Positions 1 to 6,789 of a stretch of DNA of 12,768 nucleotides are shown here, in pieces. A program made the position numbers and the translations under genes. Origin of the DNA: an uncultured Clostridia bacterium (GTDB lineage Bacteria; Bacillota; Clostridia; Lachnospirales; CAMVHY01). The first letter of the stretch is position 1, and the number at the start of each line of letters is the position of its first letter. Below the pieces are notes generated by a model, which was not told where the DNA came from, searched no databases, and worked only from the letters and a program-made list of their open reading frames with translations. The DNA is taken from assembly GCA_947167415.1 (NCBI GenBank), contig CAMVHY010000009.1:1-12768 (forward strand). The letters run 5' to 3'.

Positions 1-11
1 AAAATCTTAAT

Positions 12-1073
12 TCATAACATTTTTTTAAAATCGCCACGCGAAATTATTATTTCCCTATCAATTTTTTTTAAACGCGCTTTCAAACATTTTATACATTCCG
101 CCGCTTCTTCTCCCGTACAAATTTTATTATCATACAACTCATATTTTTTTCTAACACAAACAGGCGATAAATTTGGCATCAAAACATTTGCACCAAATAA
201 AATTCCTTTTTCACGTCCGGTTTTATCAATCGTTCCCAAAGCTGTCGTCGCTGGAATTAATCTATCCGGCAACATTAATCTTAAAATCGCGATTAAAATC
301 AAACTTAAATTTAAATTTCCCGATTTAAAATTAAAAAATCTCGTATCTTTATGCGAAATAAACGGACCAATTCCAATCATCTCGGGCCGAAATTTTTTTA
401 TAAACAACAAATCGCTCACTATATTTTTCAAACTTTGATAAGGCGAACCAATCATAAATCCTGTTCCAACTTGATAACCAATTTTTTTTAAATCATACAA
501 ACATTTAATTCTATTTTTTAATAACATATTATCCGGATGCAATTTTTTATAATGCAAATTATTTATCGTCTCATGTCTTAATAAAAATCTATCTGCCCCC
601 GCGTCAAAATATTTTTTATACCCATCAAAACTTTTTTCCCCAATCGAAAGTGTTATCGCACAATCACTAAAATTTTTTTTAATACGCGATATTATTTTTA
701 CCAATTTTTTATCATCAAAAAATAAATCTTCTCCGCTCTGCAAAACAAAAGTTCTAAAACCCAAATCATATCCTTTTTTACAACACTCAAAAATTTCATC
801 TTCACTCAATCTATATCTAATTACATTCAAATTATCTTTTCTTATTCCGCAATAAAAACAATTATTCTTACAAAAATTACTAAACTCAATTAAACCTCTA
901 ATATAAATTTTATTTCCAAAATATTTTTTCGTAATCTCTTGTGCTTTCCGAGAAATATAATCCATAACAAAATTATCTTCAACACTATTTAATAACACCA
1001 AAAATTCTTCCGGCCTCAAATTTTTTTCTTCACATAATTTATCTATCAAGCCAAAAATAATTTCTTTACTCAA
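12..1073 (-). CDS. hydE: [FeFe]-hydrogenase H-cluster maturase HydE (radical SAM)
   Basis: HydE is a cytosolic radical S-adenosylmethionine enzyme that, with HydG and HydF, builds the diiron subcluster of [FeFe]-hydrogenase. The protein is 353 residues, the usual family length. The motif RGLIEFSNFC leads into the CX3CX2C radical-SAM triad (C68, C72, C75). A second C-terminal CX7CX2C set (C319, C327, C330) matches the accessory cluster site found in many HydE proteins and helps separate it from BioB and PylB. The start is TTG at 1071-1073, overlapping the mnmA stop by 8 nt, with GGTGG about 8 nt upstream inside the mnmA end. It is the last gene of the glgC-led operon visible here; only 11 nt follow its TGA stop, so hydF, hydG or a hydrogenase could lie just outside but are not seen. 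The presence of HydE implies an H2-metabolising anaerobe (inference). Confidence 0.93.
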   Translation of the reverse strand: MSKEIIFGLIDKLCEEKNLRPEEFLVLLNSVEDNFVMDYISRKAQEITKKYFGNKIYIRGLIEFSNFCKNNCFYCGIRKDNLNVIRYRLSEDEIFECCKKGYDLGFRTFVLQSGEDLFFDDKKLVKIISRIKKNFSDCAITLSIGEKSFDGYKKYFDAGADRFLLRHETINNLHYKKLHPDNMLLKNRIKCLYDLKKIGYQVGTGFMIGSPYQSLKNIVSDLLFIKKFRPEMIGIGPFISHKDTRFFNFKSGNLNLSLILIAILRLMLPDRLIPATTALGTIDKTGREKGILFGANVLMPNLSPVCVRKKYELYDNKICTGEEAAECIKCLKARLKKIDREIIISRGDFKKML

Positions 1074-2148
1074 AAATTATTCCACCGCCCACAACATTTT
1101 CTCCATCATAAAAAACAATTGCTTGCCCGGGACTAATTGCTCTTTGCGCTTCTTTAAATTCAACCAAAATTTTATTTTTATCTTTATCATATAAACTTAT
1201 CACAGCCTCAACTTCTTTTTGACTATATCTAATCTTAGCCGTCACATTCATTTTATTTTTTAATTCATCTATTAAAATCCAATTTAAATCTCCTGCAATC
1301 AAACTTTTTTTATATAAATCTTTTTCATCGCCCAAAACAATACTATTATCAAATTTATTTTTTTTTATTACATACATATGCTTATTAAAACTCATTCCCA
1401 ATTTTTTTCTTTGCCCAATCGTATAATTTATAATTCCTTTATGCTTGCCAATAATATTATTATTCTTATCAACAAAATTTCCTTCTTTAAAATCAATATT
1501 AAAATTATCTTTTAAAAACCTCGCATAACTTTTATTTCTTACAAAACAAATATCCTGACTTTCTTTTTTTTTTGCGTTTATTAAATTATTTCTTTCAGCA
1601 ATTTCTCTAACCTCAGACTTTAATAAATTTCCCAACGGAAAAATACTTTTAGCTAATTCATATTGCGTCATGCTATATAAAAAATAAGTCTGGTCTTTAA
1701 ATTTATCTTTCGCGCGTTTTAATAAATATCTATTAATTTTTTTATCATATTCAATTCTTGCATAATGCCCCGTCGCAATAAAATCATAATCTAAAATCAT
1801 TGCTCGCTCCAAAAACTTCTTAAACTTCATATATTTATTACAATCTAAACACGGATTCGGTGTTCTTCCATCTATGTACTCATTAGCAAATTTTTTTATT
1901 ACACAATCATAAAACTCTCTTTTAAAATTAAAAACATAATGCTCAAAATCAAATCTCATCGCAACATTTTTTGCGTCAAAAACATCACTCATAGCACAAC
2001 AAGTTTTTTCTTGCACACATTCAAAATTTTCATCCTCAAATAATTTCATAGTCGCACCAGAAATTTTATAGCCTAATTTTTTCAAAATAATAGCGGAGAC
2101 CGAACTATCGACTCCGCCACTCATTGCCACCATTACTTTTTTTTGCAT
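1066..2148 (-). CDS. mnmA: tRNA 2-thiouridine(34) synthase MnmA
   Basis: MnmA activates U34 of tRNA-Lys, -Glu and -Gln with ATP and inserts sulfur to give the s2U34 wobble base. The 360-residue length is normal. The ATP-binding PP-loop SGGVDSSV lies at residues 10-17. The two catalytic cysteines are visible as C100 in TPNPCLDCN and C201 in SQDICFV. A TCCAMSDVFDA insert around residues 49-59 resembles the Clostridia form of the enzyme. The C-terminal beta-barrel region follows, with SPGQAIVFYDG at 339-349. The ATG directly follows the TAA of the upstream Nudix gene (zero gap), and GGAGG lies about 11 nt upstream inside that gene, so the two are likely translationally coupled. No dedicated cysteine desulfurase gene lies beside it in this window, so the sulfur donor must be encoded elsewhere. 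Confidence 0.96.
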   Translation of the reverse strand: MQKKVMVAMSGGVDSSVSAIILKKLGYKISGATMKLFEDENFECVQEKTCCAMSDVFDAKNVAMRFDFEHYVFNFKREFYDCVIKKFANEYIDGRTPNPCLDCNKYMKFKKFLERAMILDYDFIATGHYARIEYDKKINRYLLKRAKDKFKDQTYFLYSMTQYELAKSIFPLGNLLKSEVREIAERNNLINAKKKESQDICFVRNKSYARFLKDNFNIDFKEGNFVDKNNNIIGKHKGIINYTIGQRKKLGMSFNKHMYVIKKNKFDNSIVLGDEKDLYKKSLIAGDLNWILIDELKNKMNVTAKIRYSQKEVEAVISLYDKDKNKILVEFKEAQRAISPGQAIVFYDGENVVGGGIIFE

Positions 2149-2676
2149 TTATAATTTTTCCTCCGAATTAAAATATCCCTCGCTAATCAAAATTTCTAAA
2201 ATTTTCGATTCCCGTTCAAGCATTATAAACTTACTTGCCTTATGCTTTTCTTTTTTATTAATTTCTAAAGCATAATCCGGTTTAACAAATTCAAGTCTAA
2301 ATCTTTCTTCTTTCTCATATTTATCTAAACGCTGCTCCAAAATTTTATTCTCTGCATTACAAATATAATAATAATTTTTTTGCTCCCAAATATTTTTCCC
2401 GTGTCCTTTTTCGATTCTATAAACCCAACCAAATTCTTTTACCGATTTTTCAATTACAATTAATCCAGATTCTTCTCTAACTTCACGTTTTAGAGTTTGC
2501 AAATAATTTTCGCCGAATTCTACTCCTCCACCTGGAAACTTATAATAATTATATTTTCCACTATAAATCATCGCAATTTTATTTTTTTTTATAATCAAAC
2601 CTCGAACCGATACTTTACCATATATTTTCCAACCGCATTTATAATCTCCTTTATCCAACTTAAACAATAATCTCAT
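2149..2676 (-). CDS. Nudix hydrolase, substrate unknown
   Basis: Nudix enzymes hydrolyse nucleoside diphosphates linked to another moiety, using a divalent metal. In this 175-residue protein the complete Nudix box GX5EX7REUXEEXGU is present from G50 to L72, with E56, the R64-E65 pair and E68-E69 intact, so it should be catalytically competent. The box is preceded by FPGG, as is usual. Beyond the box the sequence is lysine- and glutamate-rich and gives no substrate signature; sanitising of oxidised nucleotides, or cleavage of a nucleotide sugar, are both possible. The start is ATG with AGAGG about 9 nt upstream. It lies 46 nt after glgD with no terminator seen between and abuts mnmA, so it is co-transcribed with both. 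Proximity to ADP-glucose synthesis makes a sugar-nucleotide substrate worth considering, but that is only inference. Confidence 0.85.
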   Translation of the reverse strand: MRLLFKLDKGDYKCGWKIYGKVSVRGLIIKKNKIAMIYSGKYNYYKFPGGGVEFGENYLQTLKREVREESGLIVIEKSVKEFGWVYRIEKGHGKNIWEQKNYYYICNAENKILEQRLDKYEKEERFRLEFVKPDYALEINKKEKHKASKFIMLERESKILEILISEGYFNSEEKL

Positions 2677-2722
2677 AATTTTTTTCCTCTAGCGCCAATT
2701 TATTCTCTTCTTTAATTTTTTT

Positions 2723-3832
2723 TTATATCACAGAATTTCTCGCAATAATAATCGGCTTTTCTTTTTTCCCAATTATTTTTTTTCCATCAGAAATAATTAC
2801 TTCTTTATCTATAATCGCATTTTCTACAATACAATTATTTCCTATATAACTTTTATCCATCACAACCGAATTTTTTACACTCGAATTATCTCCAGTATAA
2901 ACTTTGCTAAATACAATCGAATTTATTATTTCACCATTAATAATACTTCCCGATCCAACCAAAACATTTTTTGCATTAGCATTTAAATTAAATTTTGCCG
3001 GCGGTTCATCTTTTGGCTTTGTTTCTATAAACGGCATTTTTTTAATAAATAAATTTCTTATCTCACTATTTAAAAAATCCATATTAACATCATAATAATT
3101 CTTTACGCAATTTATATTTTTCCAGTAGCCATCAAATTTATATGCCAAAATATTTAACTTTTTTCTATATCTTATAATAATATCCTCAACAAAATTATAT
3201 CTATTACATGCAATACTTAACTCTAATAAATTTATTAAAAGCGTCCGCGAAATAATATAAACTCCCATAGAAACTAAATTCGACTGTGGTTCCAGCGGCT
3301 TTTCTTCAAAATCAATAATTTTTCCCGTTTCATCAGTTTTGATAATTCCATAATTACATAAATCTTCGTCATTAATTATTTTCGAAACCAAAGTAATATC
3401 AGCTTTATTTTTAACATGAAATTCCAAAACATCCTGATAATTTAATTTATACACATGATTTCCCGAAGCAATTATAACATATGGCTCGTTACTTAATTTT
3501 AAAAATGCCAAATTTTGATAAATCGCATCTGCCGTTCCTCTAAACCAAAAAGAATTTTTGCCCGACAAAAACGGTGAAAAAACAAAAAGTCCGCCCGATT
3601 TTCTACCAAAATTCCACCACTTTTCTGACGACAAATGATTCTGTAGCGATTGCGAATTATATTGCGTAACCACTCCAACTTTATTTATACCAGAATTCGA
3701 CATATTACTCAAGACAAAATCTATTGCACGATAACAAGATCCAATAGGCATTGCTGCCGCCGCTCTATAATCAACCAAGGATTCTAATCTATCACTGCTA
3801 CCGCCAGCTAAAATTATTCCTAACGCTCGCAT
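2723..3832 (-). CDS. glgD: Glucose-1-phosphate adenylyltransferase, GlgD subunit
   Basis: GlgD is the partner of GlgC in the ADP-glucose pyrophosphorylase of Gram-positive bacteria, the committed step of glycogen synthesis; in studied species it is non-catalytic or weakly active and modulates GlgC. At 369 residues it has family length. It shows a nucleotidyltransferase N-domain (LAGGSSDRL at 8-16, FRGTADAIYQN at 97-107, FEEKP at 175-179) and a C-terminal left-handed beta-helix with hexapeptide-like repeats from about residue 288. Compared with the neighbouring GlgC, the glycine-rich loop is altered, GlgC K28 aligns with A25, and the metal-binding GDH becomes GNH (N125), all consistent with a degenerate subunit. 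The ATG lies 4 nt after the glgC stop, with GAGGTG inside the glgC end, so the pair is coupled and likely made in balanced amounts. Confidence 0.93.
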   Translation of the reverse strand: MRALGIILAGGSSDRLESLVDYRAAAAMPIGSCYRAIDFVLSNMSNSGINKVGVVTQYNSQSLQNHLSSEKWWNFGRKSGGLFVFSPFLSGKNSFWFRGTADAIYQNLAFLKLSNEPYVIIASGNHVYKLNYQDVLEFHVKNKADITLVSKIINDEDLCNYGIIKTDETGKIIDFEEKPLEPQSNLVSMGVYIISRTLLINLLELSIACNRYNFVEDIIIRYRKKLNILAYKFDGYWKNINCVKNYYDVNMDFLNSEIRNLFIKKMPFIETKPKDEPPAKFNLNANAKNVLVGSGSIINGEIINSIVFSKVYTGDNSSVKNSVVMDKSYIGNNCIVENAIIDKEVIISDGKKIIGKKEKPIIIARNSVI

Positions 3833-3836
3833 TTAA

Positions 3837-5123
3837 TTATAACACCTCGGCTTTATTATTTTTTATAAATAAAGATTCACCGCTTAATAATTTTCCTGAA
3901 TCATAATCATCTTCACATGTTTTTCCTGACACAACACAATTTTTGCCTATAAAAATATTTTTTGGCACAAACGAATCTTTTCCTATTACACTTATTTCTG
4001 AATTATAAATTTTTGGTTCAGATTTATTAATAATATTTTCGCCTGTTCCAATTTCAACATTTTCATCTATAAAAACATTTTCATCTAGAATCGCCTTATA
4101 AATACGGGAATTTTTTTTGACAACAACATTCGCCATTACAATCGAATCTTTTATTATTACATCTTTTTCTATTAATACATTTGCACCGATTACACAATTA
4201 TACACATTTCCATAAATTTCGCATCCTTCCGAAATTATACTTGATTTTATATCCGCTGATTCTCCTATAAATTCAGGAGCTTGATGTTCCATATTCGTAT
4301 ATACTTTCCAAAATTCCTCATACAAATTAAAACTTGGCAATGTTTGTATCAAATCCATATTTGCTTCCCAATAAGATTTTATCGTTCCAACATCTTTCCA
4401 ATAAGAATTAAATCTATACGCATAAATTTTTTCTTTATTTTCAAGCATCATTGGAATAATATGCTTTCCAAAATCACTATCGTCATGAATTTTATTATCT
4501 TCTATCAAAGCTTGCCTTAATTTTTTCCAATTAAAAATATAAATTCCCATAGACGCCAAATTACTTTTTGGTTCTTTTGGTTTTTCTTCAAATTCATAAA
4601 TTTTATCATTTTCATCTGTATTCATAATTCCAAATCGACTTGCTTCTTTTAAATCAACTTCTAAAACCGCAATCGTTACATCACAATTTTTTTTCATATG
4701 AAAGTCAAACATTTTCGAGTAATCCATTTTATAAATATGATCTCCCGAAATTACCAAAACATATTCAGGCTGATAAGCATCAATAAAATTTATATTTTGA
4801 TAAATCGCATTTGCAGTTCCAGAATACCAAGCTCCTCGATCATTTTTTAAATGTGGAGCCAAAATTGTTACGCCGCCATTTGTTTTATCTAAATCCCAAG
4901 CCGTTCCAATTCCAATATGTTTATGCAAAGTTAACGGTTGATATTGAGTCAAAACTCCGACTGTGTCGATTCCAGAATTTATACAATTGCTCAACGTAAA
5001 ATCAATGATTCGATATTTTCCTCCGAAACAAACTGCAGGCTTGGCTTCAGATTGAGACAAAATTCCTAAACGACTTCCTTGCCCTCCGGCTAAAAGCATC
5101 GCAATAATTTCTTTCGTTCGCAT
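3837..5123 (-). CDS. glgC: Glucose-1-phosphate adenylyltransferase, catalytic subunit GlgC
   Basis: GlgC converts glucose-1-phosphate and ATP to ADP-glucose and pyrophosphate, supplying glycogen synthase. The protein is 428 residues from the start chosen here. Visible motifs are [10 protein letters not shown] (11-20, nucleotide loop), AKPAV with K28 and GGKYRIIDF (34-42), [12 protein letters not shown] (99-110), [10 protein letters not shown] (126-135, catalytic D128) and FEEKP (178-182, sugar-phosphate lysine K181). The C-terminal third is a hexapeptide-repeat beta-helix, the allosteric domain of this family. The ATG at 5121-5123 is chosen because AGGAGG lies 6 nt upstream; an in-frame ATG at 5139-5141 sits on the far side of that Shine-Dalgarno sequence and would translate it as MIRREI, so it is rejected. 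First gene of the operon; a promoter candidate lies just upstream. No other glycogen genes (glgA, glgB, glgP) are in the window. Confidence 0.96.
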   Translation of the reverse strand: MRTKEIIAMLLAGGQGSRLGILSQSEAKPAVCFGGKYRIIDFTLSNCINSGIDTVGVLTQYQPLTLHKHIGIGTAWDLDKTNGGVTILAPHLKNDRGAWYSGTANAIYQNINFIDAYQPEYVLVISGDHIYKMDYSKMFDFHMKKNCDVTIAVLEVDLKEASRFGIMNTDENDKIYEFEEKPKEPKSNLASMGIYIFNWKKLRQALIEDNKIHDDSDFGKHIIPMMLENKEKIYAYRFNSYWKDVGTIKSYWEANMDLIQTLPSFNLYEEFWKVYTNMEHQAPEFIGESADIKSSIISEGCEIYGNVYNCVIGANVLIEKDVIIKDSIVMANVVVKKNSRIYKAILDENVFIDENVEIGTGENIINKSEPKIYNSEISVIGKDSFVPKNIFIGKNCVVSGKTCEDDYDSGKLLSGESLFIKNNKAEVL

Positions 5124-5128
5124 AATTT

Positions 5129-5135
5129 CCCTCCT
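5129..5135 (-). promoter_or_regulatory. Shine-Dalgarno site deciding the glgC start
   Basis: On the minus strand this reads AGGAGGG, with the AGGAGG core 6 nt before the ATG at 5121-5123. It is an almost perfect anti-16S complement and lies downstream of the alternative ATG at 5139-5141, which it therefore excludes. Confidence 0.85.
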
Positions 5136-5155
5136 AATCATGTAAAACTGATTTG

Positions 5156-5184
5156 ATCATAACAACAAAATTATTTTTGAGCAA
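5156..5184 (-). promoter_or_regulatory. Candidate sigma-A promoter of the glgC operon
   Basis: On the minus strand TTGCTC (5184-5179) is followed after exactly 17 nt by TATGAT (5161-5156). The -10 matches consensus at five of six positions and the -35 at three. A start site near 5149 would give a leader of about 25 nt before the glgC ATG, holding the Shine-Dalgarno site. It is the only good promoter candidate I see for the five-gene operon, since no terminator or convincing promoter appears inside it. In A+T-rich DNA chance matches are common. Confidence 0.5.
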
Positions 5185-5206
5185 AAAAAATATTTTTATA
5201 AACATA

Positions 5207-5215
5207 TGCTATAAT
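5207..5215 (+). promoter_or_regulatory. Extended -10 promoter of the 480-residue protein gene
   Basis: The sequence TGCTATAAT is a perfect extended -10 element (TGnTATAAT). No convincing -35 hexamer lies 16-18 nt upstream, which is tolerated when the extended -10 is perfect. Transcription from about 5222 would give a leader of about 30 nt with AAGGAG (5239-5244) 7 nt before the ATG. The element lies inside the longer open frame beginning with TTG at 5153, which argues against that earlier start. Confidence 0.7.
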
Positions 5216-5251
5216 GGCCAAGCAAAAAAAATTTTAAAAAGGAGTTTTTTT

Positions 5252-6694
5252 ATGGCAAAAGAAATCATAACTACTTTTGTTTGTGGTGATTATGAATTGC
5301 ATTTAATGTGTGCAAAACCGGAAACCTTTGAAGGATTTGCTGAGAACGCTTGCAATCTTTTTTTTCCGGAGATAGAAAAACACAATTCAGAAAAACTTGA
5401 ACCAGTGAATTTAATTCCGTTTGGTTTTTTACAAAATCATACTTATTTCAATACGATTTATTTTCCAAGAGCATTGGAATGGAAATTTATTTTTGACGAT
5501 AATAAAAATAAAGCCAAAGATTTTGAAAATGATTTGGCGATTATAGTTTGGTTTATCGGAAAATCTTTTGAAAATAATACAAATCAAATAGCGGATTTTG
5601 AAGAATCTGAAGAAGAAGAAAACGGTCCAACAGAAGAATTTTTGAAAATAAAAACATGGCTAAACAAAGATTATTTATTTTTGCCAGATGAAAAAATTAA
5701 ATGGCTGAGCAAACAAGATTTATTTTTGGAAGTCTGTGAAAGGATATTTAACACAGAGATAAATGAAGAAGGATTTGAAAAAACAAGAGAAATTGCTTTA
5801 AAACATTCGGTTAAACCAAAATATTTAAAAGAAATGCTTAAAAGCTTAAAAAAAAGTTTGGAAGTATATGACAACGACGAAATTTTGGATTTTGTTTTTA
5901 AAGAAAATAGTTTAATGCAGGGGTTAGAAATTTTAAATTCAAAAGGCAATTACACGTTAAAAATGTTTTTTGATTTGTTAAATGCGGAGAACATAAACGA
6001 TTTTTTATTAGAGCAAGATATTACCCCAGAATTTTATGATATTATTTCGCAGTTTAAAGTGCCAAAAGATTTGGGAGAGATAATTAAAGTTTGTCCATTG
6101 CTTCATGATTTTATAAAAGACGATGAAACCAAATTAAAAGAATATTTAGAAACCGATCAGGCTAAAACTGATTTTGTAAAAAATTTAATTAAGGCTGTAC
6201 AAAAAAAGCTTGACAGCAAACGTGTGATATATAAATATTTGGATATAGTGAATAAAAATAATAACGTTCAAGATTTTTTATTAGAGCTTTCAAAAGTCAG
6301 CGAGTTGGATGTAGTTGAGTTTGCTATTAACGAATATAAAAATTATTTTGCTGGCAACGCGTTGCAAACAGAAATGGAAGAAAAATCTGCACTAGCAATA
6401 TATTTAAATTTATATTTTAATTTTGATTATGTAACAGCTCGAAACGTGTTTGATGTGAACGATGAAAATCTTAATAAATTGCAAAATAAATTGACAAAAA
6501 GTAGCGGCGAAATGGATGTTGATTATGTAATAAATTTTTTGACTGAGTTACCAGAGAAAGAACAGGGTTGTTTTATAAAAAAATTAGGTGGCAACACACA
6601 ACAAAAATTAAAAGAGCTGTTTAAACAATATTCAGATTTTTCTACGCGTATGAAATTAGCTTCGTTGCTCGCAAAAATGAAAAACACAAAATGA
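5252..6694 (+). CDS. Uncharacterised 480-residue helical protein
   Basis: I do not recognise this protein. The ATG at 5252 is chosen because AAGGAG lies 7 nt upstream and the promoter -10 lies between it and the earlier in-frame TTG. It has no signal peptide and no membrane segment, so it should be cytosolic. Residues 1-110 look like a mixed alpha/beta domain (starting MAKEIITTFVCGDYE, with aromatic-rich stretches near 56-80). A strongly acidic linker follows at 117-124 (EESEEEEN). From about 130 to 480 it reads as a series of short amphipathic helices with L/F/I spacing like an alpha-solenoid, including an ITPEFYDIISQFKVPKDL segment at 257-274. No catalytic motif or metal site is evident. 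The gene stands alone, divergent from the glgC operon and convergent with the 1194-residue gene. It is probably a lineage-specific protein-binding protein (inference). Confidence 0.8.
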   Translation: MAKEIITTFVCGDYELHLMCAKPETFEGFAENACNLFFPEIEKHNSEKLEPVNLIPFGFLQNHTYFNTIYFPRALEWKFIFDDNKNKAKDFENDLAIIVWFIGKSFENNTNQIADFEESEEEENGPTEEFLKIKTWLNKDYLFLPDEKIKWLSKQDLFLEVCERIFNTEINEEGFEKTREIALKHSVKPKYLKEMLKSLKKSLEVYDNDEILDFVFKENSLMQGLEILNSKGNYTLKMFFDLLNAENINDFLLEQDITPEFYDIISQFKVPKDLGEIIKVCPLLHDFIKDDETKLKEYLETDQAKTDFVKNLIKAVQKKLDSKRVIYKYLDIVNKNNNVQDFLLELSKVSELDVVEFAINEYKNYFAGNALQTEMEEKSALAIYLNLYFNFDYVTARNVFDVNDENLNKLQNKLTKSSGEMDVDYVINFLTELPEKEQGCFIKKLGGNTQQKLKELFKQYSDFSTRMKLASLLAKMKNTK

Positions 6695-6716
6695 TTTAAT
6701 TTAATTTAATTTAATT
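6695..6716. repeat. TTTAA pentamer microsatellite
   Basis: Immediately after the TGA stop of the plus-strand gene there are just over four tandem copies of TTTAA. Being outside the coding region, a change in copy number would only alter the spacing between the stop codon and the terminator hairpin. Confidence 0.7.
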
Positions 6717-6726
6717 CGGAACAGAA

Positions 6727-6765
6727 AAAAAAGACAACAGAGGCAAAACCTATGCTGTCTTTTTT
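6727..6765. terminator. Bidirectional intrinsic terminator
   Basis: The left arm 6727-6743 and the right arm 6749-6765 pair over 17 positions with two mismatches around a 5-nt loop (CAAAA). The arms end in an A-run on the left and a T-run on the right, so the RNA from either strand ends in a hairpin followed by U residues. It lies 32 nt after the stop of the plus-strand gene and 24 nt after the stop of the minus-strand gene, so it can serve both convergent genes. The stem is mostly A-U at its base, with a modest G-C content in the middle. Confidence 0.75.
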
Positions 6766-6789
6766 ACTAAAAAACAAAGTCAAATCTAT

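Noticed and set aside
2677..2722. Terminator or promoter between glgD and the Nudix gene
   Set aside because: The 46-nt gap has A/T runs but no stem-loop and no paired -35/-10; it holds only the Nudix Shine-Dalgarno sequence.
4281..4520. Plus-strand open frames within glgC and glgD (also 2904-3095 and 4811-4999)
   Set aside because: They are antisense to genes with full family motifs, have no start signals, and encode low-complexity Phe/Ile/Leu-rich sequence.
5124..5141. Upstream ATG adding MIRREI to GlgC
   Set aside because: Those codons are the Shine-Dalgarno sequence itself; the next ATG has optimal spacing and matches the usual GlgC N-terminus.
5153..5251. Extended start (TTG) for the 480-residue protein
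   Set aside because: The extension contains the perfect extended -10 element and the Shine-Dalgarno site of the ATG at 5252, and its Lys/Ile/Phe-rich residues look like translated non-coding A/T sequence.
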